From positions 1-11,811 of the forward strand of contig JAYVOH010000179.1 of the NCBI GenBank assembly GCA_043758025.1: DNA of 11,811 nt. Direction: 5' to 3'. The notes beneath the pieces were generated by a model. The model was not told the origin of the DNA and made no database searches. It saw nothing but the letters and a program-made list of their open reading frames with translations. The position numbers and the translations under genes were made by a program. This DNA is from VFKE01 sp043758025. GTDB lineage: Bacteria > Verrucomicrobiota > Verrucomicrobiia > Verrucomicrobiales > Verrucomicrobiaceae. Shown one piece after another: positions 1-8,600 of this stretch (position 1 is the stretch's first letter; the number at the start of each line of letters is the position of its first letter).

Positions 1-495
1 CAGGATCCCTACGGCTCCATCAATCCGCGCATGACCATCGAGGAAATCATCGCCGAGCCGTTACGCATCCATTTCAGCGATCTCAACAAAGCTGAGCGCC
101 GCGACACCGTGGCTTCATTGCTCAAGCGTGTAGGCCTTCCGCAAGAAAGCATGTGGCGCTACCCGCATGAATTCAGCGGCGGGCAGAGGCAGCGCATTGG
201 CATTGCCCGGGCGCTGGCGGTGCAGCCAAAGTTCCTCGTCTGTGACGAACCCGTCAGCGCGTTGGATGTGAGCGTGCAGGCCCAGATCGTGAATCTGCTG
301 CGTGATTTGCAGGAGCAGTTCCAGCTTACTTATCTCTTCATTGCCCATGATCTGGCAGTGGTGGAACACATGAGCGACGACATCATCGTCATGAACCGCG
401 GGCGGGTCGTGGAGAGCGGCACCGCAGAGCAGGTGTGCGACAGCCCGCAGCATGAATACACCCGGAAGCTGCTCGCGGCGGTGCCGAAGCTTTGA
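1..495 (+). CDS. Oligopeptide/dipeptide ABC transporter ATP-binding protein, 3' part
   Basis: This is the C-terminal 164 residues of a nucleotide-binding subunit that powers import of peptides or related solutes; it acts on the cytoplasmic face of the inner membrane. The reading frame is open from base 1, so the Walker A half lies outside the window. The first residues, QDPYGSINPRM, are the Q-loop region typical of OppF/DppF/GsiA-type subunits. They are followed by the ABC signature FSGGQRQRIGIARAL, a Walker B ending in CDEPVSALDVS, and the H-loop histidine in LFIAHDLAVVEHM. The end, with PQHEYTRKLLAAVPKL, matches the usual terminus of the family, so the 3' end is intact although an oligopeptide-binding C-terminal extension is nearly absent. 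The family is clear; the substrate (di-, oligopeptide, glutathione, nickel) cannot be told from this half. A heptamer repeat array begins directly after the stop codon. Confidence 0.95.
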   Translation, partial: QDPYGSINPRMTIEEIIAEPLRIHFSDLNKAERRDTVASLLKRVGLPQESMWRYPHEFSGGQRQRIGIARALAVQPKFLVCDEPVSALDVSVQAQIVNLLRDLQEQFQLTYLFIAHDLAVVEHMSDDIIVMNRGRVVESGTAEQVCDSPQHEYTRKLLAAVPKL

Positions 496-589
496 AAAAG
501 ATGGAAGACTTCAAGATACAAGACCTGGGAGCGCCGGTTCTTCACCCATCATGATCTTGAATCTTGAATCTTACCTTCTTGCATCTTTT
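496..589. repeat. Inverted array of 7-bp repeats (TCAAGAT type) between the ABC gene and rodA
   Basis: The left arm (496-524) consists of units AAAAGAT, GGAAGAC, then after one extra base TCAAGAT and ACAAGAC. The right arm (554-589) is the opposite strand of the same family: ATCTTGA twice, ATCTTAC, one extra base, TTCTTGC and ATCTTTT. Folded on each other the arms match at 22 of 29 positions by my hand count, and the single-base shift falls at the same place in both arms. A spacer of about 29 bp (525-553) separates them. The array starts immediately after the ABC stop codon and ends 5 bp before the rodA ATG. The A-rich start and T-rich end could act as a weak terminator on either strand, which is inference. 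No coding capacity is evident. Confidence 0.75.
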
Positions 590-594
590 AGACC

Positions 595-1788
595 ATGACT
601 CCGCTCCTGAGAAAATTTTTTGGACTGAACTGGCTCTTGTTTGCCAACATCATCGGGCTAGTCGTGTGGGGCATCTATGCGATCTATAATGCTTCGTCGT
701 TTCGCGAAGAGCCATCGCTGGCCAGAAAATGGCTCGACCAGACAACATGGGCTGGGATCGGGCTGGTGGTTTTCTTTTGTGCCGCCCTGATTGATTACAA
801 ATGGATGCGATGGGGCGCATGGATCATGTATGTCATTGGAATTCTCGGCCTGATTGCGGTTAAGATTTTCGGTAAAGTCATTAACGGCTCCCAGAACAGG
901 ATTGAAGTTGGATCTTTCCAAATCCAGCCTTCGCAGCTCACCATCTGCGGAGTCATCATCGCTCTGGCGATCGTGCTCGGCGATCTGCATCGGGTCTTTC
1001 CCGCCTTCCGCTATCATTGGCTGCGGCTGGCTGTCTCCGGCGTTCTCGCAGGAGTGCCAATGCTCATCGTGCTCAAGGAGCCAGATCTTGGGTCGGCGGC
1101 TGTTTACGGCCCCGTCGTAGTTGCCATGCTGCTCGTGGCCAACATCCCGTTCCGGTATCTCATCACTCTTATACTGGTGGTGCTCACGGCGCTGCCGTTG
1201 GCCTACTTCTTTGGATTGAAACCTTATCAAAAGAAACGTGTCGAGGTCTTTTACAACATGTTAGCGGGCAAGCCGGTGGACGTGCTCAAAGAAGGCTACA
1301 TGGCCAACAATATTCTTCTGGCCGTCGGCTCCGCAGGCTTCGAGGGCAAGGGGCCGCTCTCGGAGAAAGTGCCGGAGCACCGATCCGTTCATCGCTCACT
1401 CTTCTCCAAAACGGAGTCCATTAACGACTTTATCTTTGCAGTGATCGTCGAGGAGTTCGGCTTTCAGGGCGCGGTGCTGCATATCGCCGCGACAGCTCTG
1501 CTGCTGTTGCAATGTATCTTCATCGCCTTTTATGCGCGCGATCACATCGGACGGCTTTTTGTCGTCGGGGTCGTCGGCATGATGGCGGCGCACTCGATTC
1601 AGAACATGGGCATGAACATCGTCATGATGCCCATCACCGGCATCCCGCTGCCCTTCATCAGTTACAGCGGAACCTTCCTCGTCGTCTGCATGTTCCTCAT
1701 GGGTCTGGTTCAGAGTGTCTGGATTCACCGGAATGTATCGCCGGTGAAAAAATCCGAGCAGGAAGAAGAGCTGCCGGCGGATATATAA
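595..1788 (+). CDS. rodA: RodA-like SEDS peptidoglycan glycosyltransferase
   Basis: This is a SEDS-family (RodA/FtsW/SpoVE, PF01098) integral membrane protein of 397 residues, the usual RodA size. Such proteins polymerise lipid II into glycan strands for cell-wall elongation together with a class B penicillin-binding protein. Many hydrophobic segments are visible, from about residue 12 to 375. Landmarks are the GSQNRIEVG and QPSQL stretch (98-115), KEPDLGSA (161-168), AVGSAGFEGKG (243-253), the NDFIFAVIVEEFG block (277-289), and ITGIPLPFISYSG (347-359). D278 corresponds to the proposed catalytic aspartate in the TDFIFA motif of RodA. Odd points are QPSQ where most homologues have QPSE, loss of the usual tryptophan in the preceding motif, and an unusual Arg/His-rich stretch (VPEHRSVHRS) before D278. 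No mreC/mreD or PBP2 gene is visible beside it. I chose the ATG at 595, which lacks a clear Shine-Dalgarno. RodA is preferred over FtsW by length and lack of a long N-terminal tail; the exact paralogue is uncertain. Confidence 0.85.
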   Translation: MTPLLRKFFGLNWLLFANIIGLVVWGIYAIYNASSFREEPSLARKWLDQTTWAGIGLVVFFCAALIDYKWMRWGAWIMYVIGILGLIAVKIFGKVINGSQNRIEVGSFQIQPSQLTICGVIIALAIVLGDLHRVFPAFRYHWLRLAVSGVLAGVPMLIVLKEPDLGSAAVYGPVVVAMLLVANIPFRYLITLILVVLTALPLAYFFGLKPYQKKRVEVFYNMLAGKPVDVLKEGYMANNILLAVGSAGFEGKGPLSEKVPEHRSVHRSLFSKTESINDFIFAVIVEEFGFQGAVLHIAATALLLLQCIFIAFYARDHIGRLFVVGVVGMMAAHSIQNMGMNIVMMPITGIPLPFISYSGTFLVVCMFLMGLVQSVWIHRNVSPVKKSEQEEELPADI

Positions 1789-1901
1789 TGTGCGGTTTGA
1801 TGTGCAGTCGCGTTTCGATCCGTGGCGCACTTGGGAATATGCCCTGTTGGCGATCATGACAGTCACCGGGGAGGGGAATGTCCGAAGCTGTTCACTGGAA
1901 C

Positions 1902-1926
1902 ATTACACATTTTGTAATATTTTTTA
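1902..1926 (+). terminator. Weak hairpin followed by T-run downstream of rodA
   Basis: A 6-bp AT-rich stem (ATTACA at 1902-1907 with TGTAAT at 1913-1918, loop of 5) is followed directly by ATTTTTT. This has the shape of a rho-independent terminator for rodA, about 115 bp after its stop codon. The stem contains no more than two G-C pairs, so it would be unstable; an operator palindrome is an equally good reading. Confidence 0.25.
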
Positions 1927-2214
1927 CAACGTTAGTGGTGACGAGATGTCTGACAGTTCAGCATCGAAAACCTTTTGGAGATTAGAATAAACAGTAAAAT
2001 ACGATTATCTGGCATTCTAGCTGTTATGAACGGAGTTTAAACAACGTCATATTCGAGAATATCACAATTTTACCAAGTTTGAATCACTATTTTGATAATT
2101 TCTACCTAGTAATTTCATTATCCTTGCTATTCTTAGCAGAAATGCATTGCATAATTTGTATTCTTCTGGTAATTTATAACTCACAAACATAGCATCCACG
2201 ATAATTAGGCTCTA

Positions 2215-2265
2215 TTGACTCATCACACTCACTCTTGTTAAAGCATACTCACCCTCAATTATAAT
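2215..2265 (+). promoter_or_regulatory. Possible promoter elements before the HTH-receiver gene
   Basis: TTGACT at 2215-2220 resembles a sigma-70 -35 box, with a poor -10 (TTAAAG, 2238-2243) at 17-bp spacing. A perfect TATAAT lies at 2260-2265, but it ends only 4 bp before the ATG at 2270. If used, it would give an almost leaderless message for the ATG at 2270, or a short leader for the internal ATG at 2294. In AT-rich DNA such matches arise easily, so the call is tentative. Confidence 0.25.
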
Positions 2266-2269
2266 TCCC

Positions 2270-2836
2270 ATGGCTGAAATTCCTCCCGAACTCATGACGG
2301 TCAAAGAGACCGCTGAATATCTCCGCATTCCTTTGCCGACTGTTTATTATCTCGTGCAGCGGGGTCAGCTTCCCGCTGTTCAAATCGGGGGCCGTTGGCG
2401 CATCAAGCGGAGCCTGCTTGATCGGGACGTGCTCCGCAAAGATGATGAATCTGGTCAGCCGACAGTTCTCGTGGTGGACGATGACACCGCTTTGCAGGCT
2501 CTCTTTAAGCAATTCCTCAAGAAAGCTGGCTTCGGGCGATTGGTGGTCGGCTCAGGCGCAGAGGCCATCAGCCTGGCCAAGAAGCAGAAGTTCGACTTTG
2601 TCTTTCTCGACCTCAAACTGCCCGATATCCCGGGAGACGAAGTTTACATGCAACTCAAGGAACTTTATCCAGACCTTCCCATTGTTGTTATCACGGGTTA
2701 TCCCGACAGTGAAATTCTCAGCAAGATTCTCGCCACCGGCCCGGTCACTGTTATCAAAAAGCCGATCGAGTTTGACCAGCTCAACAAGGCTGTGAAACAA
2801 CTCGGTCATAAGGGCGCGGCTACCGCTGTTGTTTAG
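2270..2836 (+). CDS. Excisionase-type HTH domain fused to response-regulator receiver domain
   Basis: This is a 188-residue two-domain protein. Residues 9-55 form an HTH_17 domain (excisionase/MerR-like winged helix): TVKETAEYLRIPLPTVYYLV followed by GQLPAVQIGGRWRIKRSLL, which predicts DNA binding. Residues 64-178 form a receiver domain with the acidic pocket D70-D71-D72, phospho-acceptor D114 in VFLDLKLPD, T142 in VITGY, and K164 in the KKP motif, so all key phosphorylation residues are present. The likely role is phosphorylation-controlled DNA binding in a two-component pathway. The usual order in response regulators is receiver first and DNA-binding domain last; here it is reversed. No histidine kinase is encoded nearby, so the partner must be elsewhere. 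An AT-rich region upstream and 224 bp downstream suggest it is transcribed alone. The ATG at 2294 (residue 9), right at the HTH domain, is an alternative start. The architecture is clear; target and signal are unknown. Confidence 0.9.
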   Translation: MAEIPPELMTVKETAEYLRIPLPTVYYLVQRGQLPAVQIGGRWRIKRSLLDRDVLRKDDESGQPTVLVVDDDTALQALFKQFLKKAGFGRLVVGSGAEAISLAKKQKFDFVFLDLKLPDIPGDEVYMQLKELYPDLPIVVITGYPDSEILSKILATGPVTVIKKPIEFDQLNKAVKQLGHKGAATAVV

Positions 2837-3060
2837 TCGGTCCCCAGTCAGAAGATGCGATCGCATATAGCTTTCGCGCTTCCGTGGCGATGAATGTCTT
2901 GTTCGTGGGTTCCCGAATGGGCCACAGTGCTGGGCTATGCATTCCGCATTGCGCGGGCGTCGGGCATGGATATGGTCGCATCGAATCCTGATCGTGGTCG
3001 ATGACGCGCTGGCAAGTTGACGCCAACCAATCACGCATTGATTCCTCATTTATAGGTTCC

Positions 3061-4983
3061 ATGTCATTGTTATCCCGAGATTACATAAAAAACGCCGGTG
3101 CCTCCGCCCTCCGCTGGTTGCCGGCTTTGGTGCCGCCCTTGCTGATATTTTTCTGGATGCGGAATTATCTCCTGAACGTGCCGTTCATGGATGACTTTGT
3201 CTGGCTGCCATTTTATGAAAAAATGGCCCAAGGCAAGTTCACCGTGCAGGACTTCTTTTTTGTCCAGATGGAGCATCGCCTCACAGTGCCCGCGTTCTTG
3301 AACTGGATATTTTTCCATCTGCGCCCCGGTTGTTTCCTGTTGATGAACTGGACATCCTTCGCTCTGCTATGTCTTACGGGCTGGAATTTACTGTATCTGC
3401 TGCGCAAAAGCCTGCCGGATTTGCAACCCCGGTGGCTCATCGCCAGTGTCGGAAGCCTGGCCCTGTTTTCGCCCACGCAGTCCAATACATTGCTCTGGGC
3501 GGACTGCTTCAGTTCCTACATGCCCCTGGCGTTTTTCTCCGGGGCGTTGGCTGTCTTCTACTCGGGTTTGCGTTGGTGGCCGAAGCTCGTGGTGTGCTTG
3601 CTGCTGGCGATTCTGGGGTCAGTCAGCTTTGCCTCTGGTGTTCTTATCTGGCCCCTGCTGGTGCCATTAATTTTGTGGACTGATGTCATTCCTGTCCGCC
3701 GGGGGCGTTGGTTATTTTTTACATTCTGGACGGTGGCCATGCTGGTGACGATGGCTTGTTACTTTCATAATCTGGTTAACCAGGCGGATCCTTTGTTCTC
3801 CTATGAACAGGGTCATGAGGCTACGTTGGGAAATCATCTCAGTGACTGTTTTTCCCGACCATGGCAGACCTTGGAGTTCGTCCTCATCTTCTGTGGCGCT
3901 TCCCTCGGGCGCGGAACATTCGCTGCAATGCAGCTGACGACGCTTGTGATGGGGGTGGTCCTCGTTGTCACCATTCTCACGGCTTGCGTTCCCTTGTTTC
4001 GCAAGAATGGAGGGGCTGTGATTCGAAACCAGACTCTGCCTTGGATTATGGTCGGTGCCTACACCCTGCTCACAGGAATGATGGTTGCGATGGGTCGGGA
4101 GTATGCGCGCAAGACTATGGATGGCGCACTCTGGAACCGTTACACCATTCACACCATGATGTTGGACATTGCCGTCATCGTGCTCGCCTTTGCCTGGTGG
4201 CGACGCATTGCCGTGCGGGTAGATTCCGCATGGCGGCGGCAGGTGGTGGCTGTTGCTCCCGCTGTTTTAGGAGCCTTTGTCATGCTGCTCATCACCGGAT
4301 GGATTTATGGACAGAACACGATGGTTGCCTGGTGGTCTTCCCGGCTTCGCGATGCCACCTGCCAGTTTTTTGCCAAGGCGTTGCCGGAACAGGACATTGA
4401 TGGGCCACTCATTAAAAAGGCACACTCTCTCGCCATCCGGTTGGACGATCTTGGACTGCTTTCTCCGGCGATGACAAAAACTGACCGGCTCGATCAGTTC
4501 GAGCAGCGAGGCCAGGTGCTCGAAGGCACGGCGAAGCTGGAAGGCATGGATTATCTGGGGACCGACCTGTTCAGGGCGTCGGGCACAGCGTATCTGCATG
4601 GACAGAGCCGTCCAGCCGATGGCGTGCTGCTGTGTTATAAGGATTCGCAGCGTGGCTGGGTCATCTTTGAAGTTGGCCAGGTCAAATCACCGCCGTTGTT
4701 CCTGCGCTTGGCATTGGAACCGGACTTGCAATATCTTTATCAACCATCGTCTAGTTCGCGTCACAATCACGCCAACTTTGAAATTCGATTCCATGCGGCC
4801 CAGCTCCCGGTGGGGCCGGTTGAAGTGGCGGCCTGGACTTTCGATTTCAAAACCCGTATCGCCTACCGCATGGCCGGTTTGTATCGCATCGATGCCGGGA
4901 AATTCACGGTGGATGATCTGGAAGATTCCAAGAGCAAAGGCAAAAAGAAACACGCGAAGACAGATCAGGCAACTGCCAGATGA
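3061..4983 (+). CDS. Multi-pass membrane protein resembling GT-C glycosyltransferases
   Basis: This protein of 640 residues has about ten hydrophobic segments in its first two thirds and a soluble, beta-rich C-terminal part (from about residue 440). After the first membrane segment (about 16-37) comes PFMDDFVWLPFYEKM with D44-D45, then an EHR motif (71-73). An acidic motif in the first external loop followed by an His/Arg motif is the pattern of GT-C fold, lipid-phosphate-sugar-dependent glycosyltransferases. I therefore infer, with moderate confidence, transfer of a sugar to a glycan or lipid on the outer face of the inner membrane. No family name can be assigned. The frame is open from an ATG at 3001, which would add 20 mostly polar residues; I prefer 3061 because it places the membrane segment near the N-terminus. 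The lysine-rich C-terminus (GKKKHAKTDQATAR) overlaps the convergent Nudix gene by 19 bp, so the two are not one operon. Confidence 0.75.
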   Translation: MSLLSRDYIKNAGASALRWLPALVPPLLIFFWMRNYLLNVPFMDDFVWLPFYEKMAQGKFTVQDFFFVQMEHRLTVPAFLNWIFFHLRPGCFLLMNWTSFALLCLTGWNLLYLLRKSLPDLQPRWLIASVGSLALFSPTQSNTLLWADCFSSYMPLAFFSGALAVFYSGLRWWPKLVVCLLLAILGSVSFASGVLIWPLLVPLILWTDVIPVRRGRWLFFTFWTVAMLVTMACYFHNLVNQADPLFSYEQGHEATLGNHLSDCFSRPWQTLEFVLIFCGASLGRGTFAAMQLTTLVMGVVLVVTILTACVPLFRKNGGAVIRNQTLPWIMVGAYTLLTGMMVAMGREYARKTMDGALWNRYTIHTMMLDIAVIVLAFAWWRRIAVRVDSAWRRQVVAVAPAVLGAFVMLLITGWIYGQNTMVAWWSSRLRDATCQFFAKALPEQDIDGPLIKKAHSLAIRLDDLGLLSPAMTKTDRLDQFEQRGQVLEGTAKLEGMDYLGTDLFRASGTAYLHGQSRPADGVLLCYKDSQRGWVIFEVGQVKSPPLFLRLALEPDLQYLYQPSSSSRHNHANFEIRFHAAQLPVGPVEVAAWTFDFKTRIAYRMAGLYRIDAGKFTVDDLEDSKSKGKKKHAKTDQATAR

Positions 4984-5567
4984 TCCGCGCAAATCTGGGA
5001 CCAGGTCTCCAATCCGTCCCGATTCCGCATCATATCGTCCAGACTTAGGAACCGGATGTCCTGGATGGACTCTTCGTTTGATTCCACCGCATCACTGTCC
5101 AGCTCAAAAAGATGAACCACGCCCAGATGCACCTGGCCGACTTCGTTGGAATCATCGTTGATCAACCCAATGACACGCTGGGTGTGCCGGCCCGTGATGC
5201 GAAGTTCCTCGTCTATCTCGCGCTCGACGCCATTCATGTAAGTTGTGCTGGCGAGAGAATCTTCACGCTCGTCGTGCGGATTGATGTGGCCGCCAATGCC
5301 GATGCTCATTTTGGCGTGCAGCCGTTTTTCTCCGCCTTTGCCCCCTCGGGTGTAAACGAGATATTTCCCGGCGTGATGAAAAATGGAGTAGGGGATGATC
5401 TGCTTGTGCGAGGGATCGATTTCAGCATCGGGCCGGGCCATGAAAAAATTGTTCCCCGGGGCCAGGATGACATCGAGATAGCGTTGCGCTTCGGGTTGAA
5501 AACCCTGGAAGGCTCCGATTTGGTCAAAGAGCGGGCGTTTGATGACAAGGATGTGTTCGAGAGACAT
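4965..5567 (-). CDS. Nudix-family hydrolase
   Basis: This is a 200-residue soluble protein with a Nudix core. The central region reads SIGIGGHINP (88-97), then a longer loop, then GVEREIDEELRI (113-124). R116, E117, E120 and E121 form the REUxEE heart of the Nudix box that binds the metal. The glycine and first glutamate of the strict G-x5-E-x7 spacing are not in register, so the loop is longer than in MutT; this fits a subgroup of predicted MutT-family phosphoesterases of about 200 residues (COG4112-like, from memory). Nudix enzymes cleave nucleoside diphosphates linked to another group; the substrate here is unknown. The N-terminal 60 residues, with FDQIGAFQGF, precede the fold. The gene is convergent and overlapping with the membrane-protein gene, and divergent from the PSCyt/PSD1 gene, with 112 bp between start codons. 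Confidence 0.85.
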   Translation of the reverse strand: MSLEHILVIKRPLFDQIGAFQGFQPEAQRYLDVILAPGNNFFMARPDAEIDPSHKQIIPYSIFHHAGKYLVYTRGGKGGEKRLHAKMSIGIGGHINPHDEREDSLASTTYMNGVEREIDEELRITGRHTQRVIGLINDDSNEVGQVHLGVVHLFELDSDAVESNEESIQDIRFLSLDDMMRNRDGLETWSQICADHLAVA

Positions 5568-5620
5568 GCGCCATCCGCATAGGCGAGGGTCCCGTCACGG
5601 GCAAGTCCTTGTGGTTATTT

Positions 5621-5629
5621 TGTTAGAAT
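5621..5629 (+). promoter_or_regulatory. Extended -10 promoter candidate for the PSCyt/PSD1 operon
   Basis: TGTTAGAAT at 5621-5629 is a TGn plus TAGAAT extended -10 element (five of six matches to TATAAT). No good -35 is seen at normal spacing, which is usual for extended -10 promoters. Transcription would begin near 5636, giving a leader of about 44 bases before the preferred ATG at 5680. It lies in the short divergent spacer after the Nudix start, where a promoter is expected. Confidence 0.4.
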
Positions 5630-5679
5630 TGCACAGCATGAAGCGTAGTTTCACCGTCATATCCCACCGAATATTTTTC

Positions 5680-8600
5680 ATGTCAGGCCATTCAAATAAA
5701 ATTATCACTGTCGCGTTCATCGCCGCAGGTCTCATTGCTCGCGCCGAGGCCAGAGTCGAGTTCAATCGCGATATCCGTCCGATCCTTTCCGACACTTGTT
5801 TTCACTGTCATGGCTTTGATGAAAAGGAACGCAAGAGCGGGTTGCGTCTTGATGTCAGAGACGATGCCTTGAAGCCTGCCAAGTCCGGCGCGGTGGCCAT
5901 CGTGCCGGGCAACATCGCCAAGAGCGAACTCATCGCCCGCGTCATGACCACGGACGAGGACGATCTCATGCCGCCGACAAAGCTGCACAAGCCGCTCACG
6001 CAGCAGCAGAAGGATTTGTTGAAACAATGGATCGCCGAGGGCGCGGAGTATCAGGGGCACTGGGCTTTTATCGCTCCCGCGCGACCAGAAGTTCCGAAGA
6101 TCACGAACTCTCAGACGAAGATTGTGAATGAGGTTGATTCATTCATTCTCGCGCGACTTGAGAAAGAGAAGTTGCAACCGGCGCCCGAGTCTGATCGTGC
6201 GACTTTGATTCGCCGTGTATCGCTCGACTTGACCGGGCTTCCGCCCACGCCAGAGGAAGTGGAGGCGTTCGTGAATGACAAGTCGGAGAACGCTTATGAG
6301 AAAGTCGTGGACCGCCTGCTCGCATCTCCCCATTACGGCGAGCAGATGGCGCGACAATGGCTCGACTTTGCGCGCTATGCCGACAGCCACGGCTTCCAGA
6401 CCGACAGCAGCCGCCAGATGTGGCCTTGGCGCGACTGGGTTATCAAGGCGTTCAATGATAACATGCCTTTCAATGAGTTCACCGTGCAGCAGATCGCCGG
6501 TGATCTGATGCCGAATGCCACGCGCGACCAGGTCATTGCCACCGGATTTAATCGCAACCATCGGCTCAATGGCGAAGGCGGCAGCATCCCGGAAGAATGG
6601 CGAGTGGAAAATATCATCGACCGGGTAGAGACGATGAGCTTCACCTGGCTGGGGCTGACCATGAATTGCTGCCGCTGCCATGACCACAAATACGATCCCT
6701 TCACCCAGCGCGATTTTTATTCGCTGTTCGCTTTCTTCAACAATGTTCCGGAGACGGGCATGATCCAAAACGGATCGAATCGCGAAGGAGGCAATACGCC
6801 ACCGACAATTGATGTGCCGACGCCCGAGCAGGATGTGAAGCTCGTGAAATTAAACGCCGATCTCAAGGCCGCGCAGCTGGGAGTTGCTGAAGCGTCGAAG
6901 GTATTGCCGAAACTCATGGCCGAGTGGGAGCCGAAGGCGCTGGTGCAGGCGTCCGAGGAAAATAATGCCTGGCAGATGATCGAGCCGGACTCGGTGAAAT
7001 CACAAGGCGGTGCGACCATGGTGCGTCAGGATGACGGCAGTTATCTCGCCACCGGCACCAATCCAGAGAAGGACACCTACGTCATCACCGCAAAAATCAC
7101 GGGCGAGCCCGTGAGCGCATTTCTCTTGGAAGCTCTGCCCGATGAAAGCCTGTCCGGCAATGGCCCGGGCCGGGCAGAGAATGGAAACTTTCTCCTGACT
7201 GAATTTGAGGTGGACATCATAACGCCGGAGAACGCGGGCAATCCCGTGCAGGCGTTAATTGCCAAAGCGGAGGCTGATTACAATCAGCAGGGCTACGACA
7301 TATCGAGTCTGCAAAATGAACCTGCGACAAAGAAGGACAAGAAAGCCAAGGCCCGGGTAAAAAAGAACGGTCCGGGTTGGGCGGTTGATGGCCCCACGAA
7401 GCATGAGCCGCGCAAGGCAATGTTTGTGCTCGATCAGATGGCGCCTGCCGGGTCGTCGGTGACGATCACCATGAAACACGACGGGCCGTTTCCCCAGCAC
7501 AGCATCGGACGCTTCCGACTCTCGGCGACCACGTTGCCCGCTGGTGCCGTGAAGCTCGACGGCAAAACTGATTTCCTGGCTGTGCGCGCGATTTTGCAGA
7601 CGCCGGTTACGAAGCGCAGTGCGAAACAAAAGAGTGAACTTGAAAAATTTTATCGCACCAGTGTCGCCAGCCCGTTGCGCGACGCGGACAACGCGTTGGT
7701 GGCGGCGAAGAAGGCGGTCGAGAACTTCGAGAAGCTGTTACCCACGGTGATGGTTATGAAGGAACTCGACAAGCCGCGTGATGCCTTCATCCTAAAACGT
7801 GGTGAATATGACAAGCCTGCGGACAAGGTGACCATGGCCACTCCCGCCATGCTGCCGCCCATGCCACCGGGCGCGCCGCAAAACCGTCTCGGACTTGCTC
7901 AATGGCTCGTTGATCCGGGCAATCCTCTGACCGCGCGGGTTTGGGTGAACCGCATTTGGGAAAAGTTTTTTGGCTACGGCATCTGCAAGACTACGGAAAA
8001 TTTCGGGTCCCAGGCTGATTGGCCAGCCCACCCGGAACTGCTCGACTGGCTGGCCACGGAGTTCATCCGCCAAAAATGGGACATGAAGTCATTGCAGAAA
8101 ATGCTGGTGATGAGTGCCACGTATCGTCAGAGTTCCAAGCTCACCAAGGAACTCATCGAACGCGATCCTGAGAACCGCCTTCTGGCGCGCGGTCCGCGCT
8201 TCCGCCTCAGCGGCGAGGCTGTGCGCGATCAAGCGCTCGCAGTCAGCGGTCTCTTGGTTCCCAAAGTTGGTGGACCCAGCGTGCGACCTTATATGCCGGA
8301 GGGCGTGTGGGACGAGACCAGCAAATACGGGGACTTGCGCGGCTACATGGCCGATAAAGGCGAGGGCCTTTACCGCCGCAGCCTTTACACAATCTGGAAG
8401 CGCACGGCAGCGCCGCCAACGATGTTGCTCTTCGATGCGCCGACGAGGGAAATTTGCACCGTGAAGCGCAGCCGCACGAATACGCCGCTACAAGCGCTCT
8501 CCCTTCTGAATGAAGTGACCTTCGTGGAAGCATCACGCAGCCTCGCGGAGCAAATAATGAAGCACCCCGGCACCCCGGAACAGCGCATTGCCTACGGCTT

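Larger units (their letters stand above)
1789..2269. other. Gene-free, AT-rich intergenic region
   Basis: This 481-bp stretch lies between rodA and the HTH-receiver gene and holds no gene I can support. The first 75 bases look like ordinary genomic DNA. From about 1880 it becomes AT-rich, and 1981-2220 contains 72 G or C in 240 bases (30%), far below the surrounding genes. It contains several short inverted repeats: ATTACA/TGTAAT at 1902-1918, ATATTC/GAATAT at 2049-2062, and GATAAT/ATTATC at 2094-2122. Open frames here (such as one from a GTG at 1790) are short, show no recognisable protein features and match no family I know. It may be a control region for the downstream regulator, an unannotated RNA locus, or a remnant of foreign DNA. 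Confidence 0.7.

Noticed and set aside
1790..1990. Open frame of 66 codons after rodA, starting at GTG 1790
   Set aside because: It has no recognisable motif, crosses into the AT-rich region, lacks a ribosome-binding site and reads like chance.
2855..2866. Perfect 12-bp palindrome ATGCGATCGCAT containing the GCGATCGC octamer
   Set aside because: It occurs once here, and there is no sign of the repeated octamer use seen in cyanobacterial HIP1; chance or a single operator cannot be told apart.
2964..3017. Short plus-strand frame reading ILIVVDDALAS then stop, like the first strand of a receiver domain, soon after the HTH-receiver gene
   Set aside because: About 11 residues of similarity without a following domain is too little to call a pseudogene; kept only as a note that a receiver-gene relic is possible.
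5112..5582. Plus-strand frame of 156 codons opposite the Nudix gene
   Set aside because: It is antisense to a well-supported Nudix gene and shows only mirrored codon structure, with no domain features.
5539..5679. N-terminal extension of the PSCyt/PSD1 frame upstream to ATG 5539
   Set aside because: It would overlap the divergent Nudix gene start, lies before the promoter candidate, and puts the signal peptide about 47 residues inside the protein.
6139..6768. Long minus-strand frame opposite the PSCyt2 region
   Set aside because: It is a shadow of the coding strand; its peptide is low in recognisable structure and the sense frame carries the conserved motifs.
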